Positions 43,349 to 52,618 of a stretch of 64,000 nucleotides of DNA are shown here, piece after piece. The DNA is from JAAYRG01 sp964643255 (GTDB lineage: Bacteria > Bacillota > Clostridia > Lachnospirales > Lachnospiraceae). The notes beneath the pieces were generated by a model, which ran no database searches, was not told where the DNA came from, and worked only from the letters and a program-made list of their open reading frames with translations. The position numbers and the translations under genes were made by a program. The stretch's first letter is position 1. Each line of letters starts with the position of its first letter. The DNA lies in NCBI GenBank assembly GCA_964643255.1, contig CAZXSM010000001.1, positions 14,055 through 78,054 on the forward strand, written 5' to 3'.

Positions 43349-44302
43349 TTATTTTATTCTGTTAATTAATTTGTTAATTAAATCATATAGGAAAGGATTA
43401 GCTTTGTCTATCTCTTTATATATATCAAGGCTTTTATTTGACATATTCTTTACTTGGTCTTTTGCCTTTTCTAATCCTATAAGAGATACATAGGTAATTT
43501 TTTCATTTCGTTCATCACTAAGTACTGGTTTACCTAACTCTTCACTAGTTGATGAAACATCTAATATGTCATCTTGGATCTGGAATGCTAAGCCTATATA
43601 ATTCGCCATTTCTTCAATTTTGCTAACTTGTTTATCTGAAGCTCCTGCTAAAACAGCTCCAATCATCATAGCACTTTGAATTAAGCCAGAAGTTTTAAGC
43701 TTATACATATGATTTAAATCATCTAATAATTTACTTGTGTCCTGACCTTTAATTGATTGTCCTTCAAGGATACAAGTATCAATTACTTGACCACCAATCA
43801 TCCCTTGTGTTCCTGCCTTATTAGCTAGAATTTGTAGAGACTTGGCAACTCTATCCTTATAGTCAAACGTTTTATTACCTTCATCATTAGGTAGGTCAAA
43901 ATATGCCTTGATAGCCGTTTCAAATGCATAGTTTAGCAAACCATCGCCAGCTAATATTCCTATGGTTTCTCCGTATTTTATATGAGTGGTTTCTTTACCT
44001 CTTCTGTACTTATCATTATCCATAGCTGGCAAGTCATCATGGACTAATGAATAGGAGTGAATCATCTCTATAGCAACCATAAAGGGGTGAATCCATTCTA
44101 AGTGTTTTCCATCAAACAAAAGATAGGTCTCCATCATTAACAATGGTCTGATTCTTTTGCCGCCTCCTAAAACACTATAATTCATGGCTTCAAATATGAT
44201 TTTTTGCTGGCCTTCTTCTTTTGGAATATAGGCTTTCATAATATCTTCTATATAATTTGCTTTTTCTTGTAACGCCTTATCAAAATCTTTAGTTTTATAC
44301 AT
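43349..44302 (-). CDS. ispA: Polyprenyl (farnesyl/geranyl) diphosphate synthase
   Basis: It elongates isoprenyl diphosphates, most likely to farnesyl diphosphate. The 317 residues carry GGGKRIRPLL near 51-60, the first Asp-rich motif DDLPAMDND near 93-101 and the second QIQDDILD near 241-248. The position between xseB and dxs matches ispA. The residues before the first DDxxD (HSYSLVH) suggest a short-chain product, which is a family-based inference. xseB lies 25 bp upstream. Confidence 0.95.
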   Translation of the reverse strand: MYKTKDFDKALQEKANYIEDIMKAYIPKEEGQQKIIFEAMNYSVLGGGKRIRPLLMMETYLLFDGKHLEWIHPFMVAIEMIHSYSLVHDDLPAMDNDKYRRGKETTHIKYGETIGILAGDGLLNYAFETAIKAYFDLPNDEGNKTFDYKDRVAKSLQILANKAGTQGMIGGQVIDTCILEGQSIKGQDTSKLLDDLNHMYKLKTSGLIQSAMMIGAVLAGASDKQVSKIEEMANYIGLAFQIQDDILDVSSTSEELGKPVLSDERNEKITYVSLIGLEKAKDQVKNMSNKSLDIYKEIDKANPFLYDLINKLINRIK

Positions 44303-44327
44303 ACTTATATATTCTCCTATTGCCCAA

Positions 44328-44534
44328 CTATTCGTCTTTCTGACTTTCTTCCCCTAAAATTATAATTTGTTTTTCTACTTTATCTATAGAGTCATTAGAG
44401 TATTTTAGTAACTTCATTCCCTCTTGATATAATTTGAAAGACTCTTCTAGGGTAATATCTTCATTGTCTAACTTTTCAATAATTTCATCTAATTCTTCAA
44501 ATGCGGTTTCTAATGATTTCTTTTCTTCAGACAT
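44328..44534 (-). CDS. xseB: Exodeoxyribonuclease VII small subunit
   Basis: A 68-residue helical subunit that, with XseA, forms exonuclease VII, which trims single-stranded DNA to oligonucleotides. The family core FEELDEIIEKLDNEDITLEES followed by FKLYQEGMKLL is clear (about residues 12-43). Its ATG comes immediately after the xseA stop, with the ribosome site in the xseA end (AAGGAGCGTATATAG). ispA follows 25 bp downstream. Confidence 0.95.
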   Translation of the reverse strand: MSEEKKSLETAFEELDEIIEKLDNEDITLEESFKLYQEGMKLLKYSNDSIDKVEKQIIILGEESQKDE

Positions 44535-45770
44535 CTATATACGCTCCTTTTTTATTTTTTCATTAACTGTAGCTTTTATATCTCCATCAATTAAAGATAT
44601 AGAAACTTGGTCACCTAGATCTATTTTATCTAAAGTGTTTACCACTTCATCCTTATCATTAATAACCATTGAGTAACCTTTGCTTAACTTTCTCAATGGA
44701 GAAAGTCCTTCAAACTTTTCTATATAAATATCAAGTTTATGTCTTTTTCTTGTCATTATCCTATTCATGGCATGTTCTAAATTTTGTTCTAAGTCTATTA
44801 AATATTGTCTTTGTTGACGTATCTTATAAACAGGACTAACATGAGAAAGTCTAGTAGATAAGTACTTTAATTCATTACGATAAGAATTGATTTTAACATT
44901 TAATTTATTATCTATATATTTATAATAAGAGTCTATTCGGTTCATTGTATCACGAAAATCATTTACCGCAAGCTCTGCTGCTGCAGAAGGTGTTGGTGCT
45001 CTAAGATCTGCTACAAAGTCCGCAATTGTAAAGTCTGTTTCGTGACCAACTGCAGATATAATTGGAGTCTTACAATTATATATAGCTCTTGCAACAATCT
45101 CCTCGTTAAATGCCCACAGGTCTTCTATTGAACCCCCACCCCTACCAACAATAATGGTATCAAGTTCCATTTGATCAAGAGTCCTAATGCCAGATACAAT
45201 GGTAGCTGCTGCCCCATCTCCTTGAACTTGTGCAGGATATAGTATTATTTGAACATATTGATTTCGCCTTCTAGAAATATTAATTATATCTTGAATTGCA
45301 GCACCAGTTCTAGCTGTAATAACTCCTATCCTTTTAGGATATGCTGGGATTTCTTTCTTTGTATCTTGATTAAATAAGCCTTCCTTTTGAAGAGCTTTTT
45401 TTAATTCTTCGTATTTTTGATATAGAGCGCCTTCACCATCAAGGGTAATTCTATTAGCATATAATTGGTAAACTCCTGTTTTTTCATAAACTCCAACACT
45501 TCCAAAAACTATAACCTTTTGGCCTTCTTCCATTTGAAATTTAAGGCCATTGACTCTTTGTCCCTTAAACATTACACATGAAATTTGACCACCACTATCT
45601 TTTAGTGTGAAATATATATGGCCTGAAGAATGATATCTACAATTAGATACTTCTCCTACCACATACATACTATTAAGTCTACCATCCCTTAGTAGCAACT
45701 CTTGAATCATTGAATTAACTTCAGATACTCTATAAGGTTCTTTTCTTTTCTCGTATTTCAAATTCTCCAT
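44535..45770 (-). CDS. xseA: Exodeoxyribonuclease VII large subunit
   Basis: The catalytic subunit of exonuclease VII. The 411 residues begin with an OB fold (about 12-105, GEVSNCRYHSSGHIYFTLKD) and continue with the XseA catalytic core: PKRIGVITARTGAAIQDI near 140-157, GRGGGSIEDLWAFNEE near 206-221 and ISAVGHETDFTIADFVADLR near 235-254. A long helical region lies from about 280 to 370. It is contiguous with xseB and follows nusB by 39 bp. Confidence 0.97.
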   Translation of the reverse strand: MENLKYEKRKEPYRVSEVNSMIQELLLRDGRLNSMYVVGEVSNCRYHSSGHIYFTLKDSGGQISCVMFKGQRVNGLKFQMEEGQKVIVFGSVGVYEKTGVYQLYANRITLDGEGALYQKYEELKKALQKEGLFNQDTKKEIPAYPKRIGVITARTGAAIQDIINISRRRNQYVQIILYPAQVQGDGAAATIVSGIRTLDQMELDTIIVGRGGGSIEDLWAFNEEIVARAIYNCKTPIISAVGHETDFTIADFVADLRAPTPSAAAELAVNDFRDTMNRIDSYYKYIDNKLNVKINSYRNELKYLSTRLSHVSPVYKIRQQRQYLIDLEQNLEHAMNRIMTRKRHKLDIYIEKFEGLSPLRKLSKGYSMVINDKDEVVNTLDKIDLGDQVSISLIDGDIKATVNEKIKKERI

Positions 45771-45809
45771 GAGTCTTCCCTTCTAATATGTGCATTCAAT
45801 TAGTTAAAC

Positions 45810-46280
45810 TTAAGTTAATAATTTTGCTAGAACGCCGTTAACAAAAGAGCCTGATGTTTCTTCTCCAAACTTCTTAGCAAGTTCTACTGCCTCATTAATA
45901 GAAACTGGACCTGGTATTTCTTCATCAAACTTAATTTCATATACAGCTATTCTCATTGCTGTTAGATCAGACCTAATCATTCTATCAATAGTCCATCCTG
46001 TTGATATCTCAGATATAGTCTCATCTATTTCTGGAAGTTTTTCAACAATCTTAAAAAATCTTTCCTTTAGTTCTTCTATATTCTCTTTACTTAATGATTC
46101 AAAATCTAGATTCGAATCATTAGATTCTATATCTTCTTTTAAAGATTTCAAATCCTCATCAGACATGTTTTCAAATGTTTCAAGATATATGTCTGCCTGT
46201 CTAATACGTTCTTCATTTTTATGAAATTCCATTTGAAATAACATCATAAAAATATGTTCTCTTGCTTGTCTTCTTGTCAT
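45810..46280 (-). CDS. nusB: Transcription antitermination factor NusB
   Basis: An all-helical RNA-binding protein that, with NusE (ribosomal protein S10), binds boxA and supports antitermination in rRNA operons. The 156 residues show RRQAREHIFMMLFQMEF near 3-19, IDRMIRSDLTAMRIAVYEI near 105-123 and the C-terminal INEAVELAKKFGEETSGSFVNGVL region near 128-151. A central acidic stretch (about 40-75) is somewhat longer than in E. coli. It sits between the Asp23 gene and xseA, the classic order. CGGAGGAATT precedes the ATG. Confidence 0.96.
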   Translation of the reverse strand: MTRRQAREHIFMMLFQMEFHKNEERIRQADIYLETFENMSDEDLKSLKEDIESNDSNLDFESLSKENIEELKERFFKIVEKLPEIDETISEISTGWTIDRMIRSDLTAMRIAVYEIKFDEEIPGPVSINEAVELAKKFGEETSGSFVNGVLAKLLT

Positions 46281-46481
46281 AATTCCTCCGACTAGTTATA
46301 AATTGCTTTAGTAAATTTATAACAAAAAATGGCTGTTACAAAGCTAATTACAAATTGCGTCCTAAGTTAAAGTGTCTATTAAATTACACCTTTTATTCTA
46401 CTTAGTCAATCATTCCCGCAAATATATAAATAGAGCTTTGCAACAGTCCCACATTGTAATTAGATATATTGTGTTACTTGT

Positions 46482-46874
46482 TTATTGATTTTCATCAACA
46501 CTAACACTAGCTATCCTAATATTAACTTCTGAAACAGTTAATCCAGTCATGGTTTCAATTGCTGATTTTACTCTTTCTTGTACCTGCTTAGATACCTTTG
46601 GAATACTATATCCATAATCAACTTGTAATGCTATATCTACAGCTACATTATCGGTATCAACCTGTATCTTAACTCCCTTGGATAGGTTTTTTACTCCTAA
46701 TTTGCTTATTAATTCGTTTGATAAATTACCTGCCATAGAAGCAACGCCTTCCACTTCTGTTGCAGCAAGACCAGCGATAGTCGCAACTACTTCGTCCGCA
46801 ATTTTTACTTCGCCCATTTTGTTATCGTCAACATGTATTTCATAAGTATTTCTACTATCATGTTCTTTAACCAT
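46482..46874 (-). CDS. Asp23/Gls24 family envelope stress protein (YqhY-like)
   Basis: A 130-residue Asp23-family protein. The core VATIAGLAATEVEGVASMAG (about residues 29-48) and the alternating strand DVAIALQVDYGYSIPKVSKQ near its end (as DIALQVDYGYSIPKVSKQVQ, 80-99) are typical. In this position, just upstream of nusB, it corresponds to B. subtilis YqhY, linked by others to control of acetyl-CoA carboxylase; accBC are not here. A well-formed GTAGGAGGTAAATAAC precedes the ATG. It lies 126 bp after spoIIIAH. Confidence 0.93.
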   Translation of the reverse strand: MVKEHDSRNTYEIHVDDNKMGEVKIADEVVATIAGLAATEVEGVASMAGNLSNELISKLGVKNLSKGVKIQVDTDNVAVDIALQVDYGYSIPKVSKQVQERVKSAIETMTGLTVSEVNIRIASVSVDENQ

Positions 46875-47000
46875 TGTTATTTACCTCCTACGTCATATAA
46901 CAATATACATTATTGACTTAATTATAACAAAATATAATGCTTTTGCAAACTGTTTATTGCATCTTACATGTATATTCATACATATACTATATTATGTAGG

Positions 47001-47783
47001 TTATTCGCTAACAATAACTGGTGCTATAACAATTTGTGTAACTTCAAAACCTGTTTCCCTTTTCACTATATCTTCTATTTGGGCAATATCTTGATCATCA
47101 AGGCTAGCTGCATTTATTATTACATTAACTTTTTCCTCTGATAAGCGTACAACTGCATCGCTATATCCTTTAGCTTCTAATAATGTTTCAGTTGCATTTT
47201 CTTTTTCTGAAATAGAAGTTAACTTTATTATCTCTTGAGTTGCTAAAGATTTGTCTTCTTCAGATACAGTTGTGTTTTCAAGGATTTCCATTAATGTATC
47301 TTTGTTACTTGCTCGCATTTGTTCCCTTGATAATCTTGCATTAAGAAAATAGTCTGGAGATGCTTTTGTGCTTACTAGGACTGCTTCTCCTGGTGGTGTT
47401 TCTTCATCATTTTCCTCGTCTTTTACTTCACCACTTACTGTTTCTGCAGCTGCTAGGTCGTCTTCATTTTCTGTAATTATTTCACCTGTGTCTGATACAT
47501 CCTGTACTTGATCAGCATCGATGTTTTCAGCCACATCGTCTGCTCCATCTTCATTTACTAGGTCATCTATATCTTTTCCTTCATTAAGAAACTCTAGTAA
47601 ATCGCTATCATCAAGATTGTCTCCTACTGTTTTTTCCGCTTCGTCATAATCTAGTACTTGACCGTCAGAAGCTACTGTATCATCTTGGGTGTCACGTTGG
47701 GAAAAATTTAAGTAACCTGCAACCAAAATCATGATAGCAAGAGCTGTTATGATTATTTGATTTTTCTTAAATATTTTCTTCAT
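47001..47783 (-). CDS. spoIIIAH: Stage III sporulation protein AH with long acidic insert
   Basis: A mother-cell protein that spans the outer forespore membrane and binds SpoIIQ across the intermembrane space. The 260 residues have one membrane segment (about 9-25) and a C-terminal YscJ/FliF-like domain (about 143-260: FLNARLSREQMRASNKDTL, then VNVIINAASLDDQDIAQI). Between them, residues 31-134 hold 40 Asp/Glu against 3 Lys and no Arg, a long acidic spacer. The B. subtilis protein is 218 residues and lacks so extreme a spacer. It is the last gene of spoIIIAA-AH. Confidence 0.94.
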   Translation of the reverse strand: MKKIFKKNQIIITALAIMILVAGYLNFSQRDTQDDTVASDGQVLDYDEAEKTVGDNLDDSDLLEFLNEGKDIDDLVNEDGADDVAENIDADQVQDVSDTGEIITENEDDLAAAETVSGEVKDEENDEETPPGEAVLVSTKASPDYFLNARLSREQMRASNKDTLMEILENTTVSEEDKSLATQEIIKLTSISEKENATETLLEAKGYSDAVVRLSEEKVNVIINAASLDDQDIAQIEDIVKRETGFEVTQIVIAPVIVSE

Positions 47784-47803
47784 TCTTTACCTCCTATATG
47801 TTT

Positions 47804-48502
47804 TTAATTCATCTTCATTACTTTAACTTTATGTGCTTGCACTCCAAATAATACCTGGGTTGCTTCAATTATTTGATTAATAATTGAAACATTATCTCCA
47901 CCTTCTGAAATTATTAAAATCCCTTCTACCTGAGGTTCTAACTCTTTAAGAACATATGGTGTTTTTGATCCATCTTGGTTTTCAATCATTATTGTGTTTT
48001 CTTCTTGATTATGGCTACTAGTAATACGTTTGCCACCGTTGCCATCAGCCTCATTTACTCTGCTTTGTGTATATGGTTCATCTTTTAATACTATAACTTC
48101 TTTCGAACCCTTAAGAGTTATCATCACCTCTACTTGGCCTACACCTTCAACTTTTCTTAAAGCATTTTCTAAACGCTCTTCTAAAGTCCTAACATAAAAT
48201 TCTGTTTGACCAGCCTTTGTTGAAATTTCTCTAGTAGGATTTTCATTTACACTTATTTGCTCTTCTTCTTTAGTCTTTTTATCATTACTACTTTCCTTAG
48301 TATTTATTGGCCAGGAAATTATAAGCAACAAAACTCCAACCATTAGTATGATTACCAAATTGGAGGGGCCAACTGTTTTAATAAAACTTTTGTTTTTATC
48401 CTTTTTTTCTTCGTTATTATTTACATTTTTCTCACTATTACTTTTTGCGGTTTTTTTATCTAGACCTAAGATTTTTTTTATATTGTTCTTGTTTTCCTCC
48501 AT
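47804..48502 (-). CDS. spoIIIAG: Stage III sporulation protein AG
   Basis: It forms a ring in the SpoIIIA-SpoIIQ feeding channel in the intermembrane space. The 232 residues show a basic cytoplasmic start, one membrane segment (about 48-65), and the ring-building domain with YVRTLEERLENALRKVEGVG near 103-122 and VEVMITLKGSKEVIVLKDE near 124-142, followed by LEPQVEGILIISEGGDN near the end. It lies 20 bp before spoIIIAH. AGGAGTTGCT precedes the ATG. Confidence 0.95.
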   Translation of the reverse strand: MEENKNNIKKILGLDKKTAKSNSEKNVNNNEEKKDKNKSFIKTVGPSNLVIILMVGVLLLIISWPINTKESSNDKKTKEEEQISVNENPTREISTKAGQTEFYVRTLEERLENALRKVEGVGQVEVMITLKGSKEVIVLKDEPYTQSRVNEADGNGGKRITSSHNQEENTIMIENQDGSKTPYVLKELEPQVEGILIISEGGDNVSIINQIIEATQVLFGVQAHKVKVMKMN

Positions 48503-48540
48503 AGCAACTCCTCATACATGTATAACAGGAATTAAGTTTA

Positions 48541-49179
48541 TTATTCCTGTATACTAATATTTATATTACTCGAATCAAGATTATAGAAGTCTGACAAAAG
48601 ATTTTTTATATAAATTTCATTTTCTGATAGATTGCTTTCATTATTTATATGACTATTACCTTGATTACCTTTTTCTCCATCCTGTCCAATTTCAATCTTA
48701 TCAATTTCTACTTTTTCAATAGGTTCATTAAGACTAATATTGTTTTGGGCTATATAACTAGCTTCAATCCACATTTCTTGTATTTCTCCAAATGAATCAC
48801 TAGCTTCATCACTATTAATTTTAATTTCAAACTTATTTATAAATAACTTTTCTTTTTCTAATAGCTTTTCAGTATTAATTTTTATTTCTGTTTTATATTC
48901 TTCTAATATTGTATTTATTTGTGACTCTTGAGCCTGCTCTAATTTGATATTTATGTTTTCTCCATCAACCACAAAAGAGTTTTTCTCAAAGTAATAATCT
49001 AATTTTTCATCTATATCAAACAATCCAAATAAAGGCTTTACTACAAGAATAATTAAAATCATACCTGAAATAAGACTGATATACTTTTTGTAGCTGGATT
49101 TCTCTGCCAGATTGTTAATTATTGTTATAAGTATTAAGAAAAACACTATATTTTTTACCCAGTTATATATAAAATCCAA
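48541..49179 (-). CDS. spoIIIAF: Stage III sporulation protein AF
   Basis: A 212-residue membrane protein of the SpoIIIA complex. Two membrane segments lie near residues 8-25 and 34-52, and the remainder is a soluble domain related to the ring-forming family. The start MDFIYNWVKNIVFFLILITI and SGMILIILVVKPLF are typical. I take the TTG at 49179, after AAAGGTGGAGATAACAA; no ATG start fits. The C-terminal part is rich in Asn and Glu and weakly conserved. It lies between spoIIIAE and spoIIIAG. Confidence 0.92.
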   Translation of the reverse strand: MDFIYNWVKNIVFFLILITIINNLAEKSSYKKYISLISGMILIILVVKPLFGLFDIDEKLDYYFEKNSFVVDGENINIKLEQAQESQINTILEEYKTEIKINTEKLLEKEKLFINKFEIKINSDEASDSFGEIQEMWIEASYIAQNNISLNEPIEKVEIDKIEIGQDGEKGNQGNSHINNESNLSENEIYIKNLLSDFYNLDSSNINISIQE

Positions 49180-49222
49180 TTGTTATCTCCACCTTTTTGT
49201 AGATATACAGAATTTATGTCCT

Positions 49223-50422
49223 CTATGAAGTTGTTACAGCAATTATTGTTATTGTAATAATAAATAATATAAGCCCCACAATTACAGTATTTAACAACAA
49301 ACTTGAGGAATCTCCAGCCCCACTTATACAATTAAGTAAACGCTTATCCGATATTGGTTGAACTAAGGCGCTACTTAGTTTATAGACAATTGTAGTAACT
49401 GCAAGCTTACATACTGGCAAGGCACATATTACTAGTATGACTACCACTCCTGCTACCCCAATAGCATTTTTAAGTAAAATACTTACACTTACCATACTTT
49501 CTGCAACACCCCCTATAATATCTCCAACTCCAGGAATTGCTTTTGCCGTCTTAAATATAGCAGACTTCTTTAGATTATCTGAAATAGGAGAAATTAAGCC
49601 GCTGGCTGTATTTATTCCAACTACTAGAGCCACCAAGGCTTTTAATGACCACTTCACAAGATCAGAGATTAACTGAGCTAATTTAGATAGCATGTCCTCC
49701 TTAGATAAATTGTTAGCAAGAGTCAATATAAAATGTATATTAATCAAAGGAATTATTATTTTAAGTATAATTACATCTATAAATGTAATTAAAAATAATG
49801 AGCTATGAGAATAAACATAAGAAGTAGTTGTTCCAGTGCTAAACACGAGAGCCATTATATATGTAGGTACAAGCACTTTCATAAAATCTAGTAAGGAGCC
49901 TATTGTACTGGCAGCTAAATTTGAAACTGCAATGTATGAAGATGTTAAAACACTAAACAACAAAAGATATGTAATATAAAAACCTGCATCAGCTACTTGA
50001 TTATCTTTAAAGGCTTGGGATATGCTAGTAAATACCGCTGCAATTATTGCTATAGACATGATTAATGTTAATCTGTTTATATTTCCCTTAAACTCTCCTA
50101 CAATTCCATCCTTTATTGCTTTTAATATTTCTACAAATGATAAATTCTTTTTCCCGCTTACTAAATCAGATACAAAACTAGCAAAGTTAAATTTATTATT
50201 TTCAGTTAAAAGATCATCAATTACATATTGTATTTCATCATATTCCATTTCATTGTTTTGAATTTGTCTAAAATGAGAGTCTTGATTGCTAGATGTTTCA
50301 TTTTCTAAGTTATCGTCTATCAAATCACTTGCATAAACTTGTATTTGCGGAATAAAAAACAATAAAATTATAATTGCTAGGGCTTTTCCAATATTAAACT
50401 TCTTCCTAATCAATCTATGCAT
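49223..50422 (-). CDS. spoIIIAE: Stage III sporulation protein AE
   Basis: A 399-residue polytopic membrane protein, one of the probable channel-forming parts of the SpoIIIA complex. An N-terminal signal-like segment (about 14-31) is followed by an acidic extracellular stretch and at least six hydrophobic segments, with the conserved KAIPGVGDIIGGVAESMVSV near 290-309 and VQPISDKRLLNCI near 352. It sits between spoIIIAD (10 bp) and spoIIIAF (43 bp). Confidence 0.95.
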   Translation of the reverse strand: MHRLIRKKFNIGKALAIIILLFFIPQIQVYASDLIDDNLENETSSNQDSHFRQIQNNEMEYDEIQYVIDDLLTENNKFNFASFVSDLVSGKKNLSFVEILKAIKDGIVGEFKGNINRLTLIMSIAIIAAVFTSISQAFKDNQVADAGFYITYLLLFSVLTSSYIAVSNLAASTIGSLLDFMKVLVPTYIMALVFSTGTTTSYVYSHSSLFLITFIDVIILKIIIPLINIHFILTLANNLSKEDMLSKLAQLISDLVKWSLKALVALVVGINTASGLISPISDNLKKSAIFKTAKAIPGVGDIIGGVAESMVSVSILLKNAIGVAGVVVILVICALPVCKLAVTTIVYKLSSALVQPISDKRLLNCISGAGDSSSLLLNTVIVGLILFIITITIIAVTTS

Positions 50423-50432
50423 TCGTTAACTC

Positions 50433-50816
50433 CTAAGCTGTTAAAAATTCATTAATGGTTTCTAATAGAGCAAGTAATATTGGCATTCCTGTAGCTAATA
50501 TAGTTAGCTTGCCAAACAATTCAATTTGACTTGCAACAGCATTGTAATTACAGTCTTTACAAATATTAGAGGAGATTTCTGATATAAATGTAATCCCAAT
50601 TATCTTAATCAAAATTATAATGTAGCTTTCATTAATTGATATGTATTCTTGAATTTTATTAACCGCATCAATAACTACTGTAAGTTTAGGAATTCCTAGA
50701 GAGAATATAAGTAGGCAACCTGCTATGCCAATTAATATAGAAAATTCTTCTCTTGTTTTTTTAAATAATGTAGCTAGTAAGGTTATTATAATTCCAATTA
50801 TCGCTATATTTACCAT
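50433..50816 (-). CDS. spoIIIAD: Stage III sporulation protein AD
   Basis: A 127-residue membrane protein of the SpoIIIA complex, with four hydrophobic segments. Family marks are KKTREEFSILIGIAGCLLIF near 19-38, FISEISSNICKDCNYNAVA near 76-94 and LFGKLTILATGMPILLALL near 99-117. It is a neighbour of spoIIIAC (28 bp) and spoIIIAE (10 bp). AGGGTAGGATGAG precedes the ATG. Confidence 0.95.
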   Translation of the reverse strand: MVNIAIIGIIITLLATLFKKTREEFSILIGIAGCLLIFSLGIPKLTVVIDAVNKIQEYISINESYIIILIKIIGITFISEISSNICKDCNYNAVASQIELFGKLTILATGMPILLALLETINEFLTA

Positions 50817-50844
50817 CTCATCCTACCCTCTCATAAATGGTCTT

Positions 50845-51039
50845 TTATAAATATAGTAAGTCTGTAACAGTTTCAAAAAGCTCTGCAATATATGGTAGTA
50901 TCCATAAAAGCACAATAATTAAGCCAGCAATTGTAACAATCCAAGTCAACTCATCTCTGCCACTTTGTTTTAATACTGAATTTAAAACTGAAACCAGTAT
51001 GCCAACTGCAGCGATTTTTATTATTAAACTGATTTCCAT
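50845..51039 (-). CDS. spoIIIAC: Stage III sporulation protein AC
   Basis: A 64-residue protein with two membrane helices (about 4-24 and 34-58), the normal size for the smallest SpoIIIA member. The loop VLKQSGRDELTWIVTIAGLI (about 22-41) is strongly conserved in the family. It lies between spoIIIAB (25 bp) and spoIIIAD. AAAGGAGGAGTAA precedes the ATG. Confidence 0.95.
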   Translation of the reverse strand: MEISLIIKIAAVGILVSVLNSVLKQSGRDELTWIVTIAGLIIVLLWILPYIAELFETVTDLLYL

Positions 51040-51064
51040 TTACTCCTCCTTTATGCTTAGCCTT

Positions 51065-51583
51065 TTACAATAAAACAATTGTAATAAAGATTCCAAGCAT
51101 TATCCCCAGTGAATTATATAAATGTGTCTTCTCTTTAACTGTTTTATTTAGTTCATCTATAGTAACTTCTATTTGATCAAGATATAAATCCAAGGTATTT
51201 AGTTGCATGTTTTTATCGAGATAACCTATACTATCTCCTAAGTTATTAAGCAAGATATAATCTTCTTTTGCTAAGGAAGTATGGTCAAGGTCATTTTTAA
51301 TACCATCTTTCCATATTTCTGAAAAAGAACTACCACTTAAATCTAAAAGACGATTACTTATGTTTTGTAGAAACACTTTATATGTACCTTCATGTCTTTT
51401 AGATAATGCTTGTATAGCTTCTGGCAAAGGAGTGTTAGTGTACTGTATGTCACCTCGAAACAAGATTAAAAGCTTCTTAAACTCAGATAAATCATTTATT
51501 CTTGTCTTCAGCTCATCACTAAAATAAAAACCCAGAGCGGAACAAGAAGTAATTACAAGGATTGATCCTATAAGTTTTATCAT
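51065..51583 (-). CDS. spoIIIAB: Stage III sporulation protein AB
   Basis: A 172-residue protein with an N-terminal membrane segment (about 4-22), a helical soluble domain and a C-terminal membrane segment (about 155-172). The fold is related to the GspF-type platform of secretion systems. Family marks are LIGSILVITSCSALGFYFSDEL near the start and LLILFRGDIQYTNTPLPEAI near 44-63. It is coupled to the SpoIIIAA ATPase, 22 bp upstream. AAAGGAGAAGTTTAA precedes the ATG. Confidence 0.93.
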   Translation of the reverse strand: MIKLIGSILVITSCSALGFYFSDELKTRINDLSEFKKLLILFRGDIQYTNTPLPEAIQALSKRHEGTYKVFLQNISNRLLDLSGSSFSEIWKDGIKNDLDHTSLAKEDYILLNNLGDSIGYLDKNMQLNTLDLYLDQIEVTIDELNKTVKEKTHLYNSLGIMLGIFITIVLL

Positions 51584-51605
51584 TTAAACTTCTCCTTTCT
51601 TTTTA

Positions 51606-52598
51606 TCACTTGATATTTGTGAAACTCTTTGTGTAGTTATCTATTATCAAGTTAACTCTCTTACCGTCTTGATCAATAATGGCTTCCACCTGGCCAACTT
51701 TTCCTCTGTTGCTTAAAACTATAAACCTTTCAAACAACTTCTTTTTAACTAGGTCTCCTAGTATAGGTTTATTTCTTATATCTTCAATTGAATTACCATG
51801 AACGGTAGCTATCAATTTACATCCACAATTTATTGCATACTCTATTGCATTTATATCTTCCACTGAGCCTACCTCGTCAACAGCTATAACCCTAGGAGAC
51901 ATAGATCTAATTAACATCATCATTCCTTTGGCTTTTGGACAGCAATCAAGTACATCGGTACGAATCCCTAAATCGTTTTGAGGGATTCCCATATAAGAGG
52001 CTCCTATTTCTGATCTTTCATCTACTACCCCCACCATCATACCAGGGTGATTAGATCTTCCATTTGATAACTGTCTAACTATATCTCTTAGCAAAGTCGT
52101 CTTACCACATCTAGGAGGTGAAATAATCAAGGTATGGTAGCAATCTGTGGTTATATCACTATAAAGGTAAGGCATAACCTTATCTGCACATCCCTTAACT
52201 TCATGGGATAATCTAACATTGATAAATGAAATATATTTCATACTTCTTATTTTCTCATCTTCTAATATAATTTTTCCACTTATGCCAATCCTGTGTCCTC
52301 CAGATATTGTTATAAAGCCTTGTTTAATCTCGTCTTCAAATGCATAAAAAGAATAATTACTTATAAATTCCATAGTTTCTTTTATCTCATTAGTGTTTAT
52401 ATAGAAAGCATTATGTTTATTTTGTGAAAACCGACCTTCCTTACTAATAAAATATTCTTTATTGTCATATATGATAAATAAGGGTGAGTTTACCCTTAAT
52501 CTAATCTCTTGAAGTAGATCATAATCAATATCAAGTTTAGATAATACATTTCGTACATTTACCGAAAACACTTTCAACAGGTCTTTCATTTTTTCCAT
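51606..52598 (-). CDS. spoIIIAA: Stage III sporulation protein AA, secretion-type ATPase
   Basis: A cytoplasmic ATPase that powers the SpoIIIA-SpoIIQ channel, related to GspE/PilB motors. The 330 residues contain Walker A SPPRCGKTTLLRD near 160-172, the Walker-B-type VIAVDEVGSVEDINAI near 236-251 and the conserved ATVHGNSIEDIRNKP near 265-279. GGGAGGATTAAACC precedes the ATG. It leads the eight-gene spoIIIA operon, and a sigma-E-like promoter lies just upstream. Confidence 0.97.
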   Translation of the reverse strand: MEKMKDLLKVFSVNVRNVLSKLDIDYDLLQEIRLRVNSPLFIIYDNKEYFISKEGRFSQNKHNAFYINTNEIKETMEFISNYSFYAFEDEIKQGFITISGGHRIGISGKIILEDEKIRSMKYISFINVRLSHEVKGCADKVMPYLYSDITTDCYHTLIISPPRCGKTTLLRDIVRQLSNGRSNHPGMMVGVVDERSEIGASYMGIPQNDLGIRTDVLDCCPKAKGMMMLIRSMSPRVIAVDEVGSVEDINAIEYAINCGCKLIATVHGNSIEDIRNKPILGDLVKKKLFERFIVLSNRGKVGQVEAIIDQDGKRVNLIIDNYTKSFTNIK

Positions 52599-52618
52599 GG
52601 TTTAATCCTCCCTAACAC

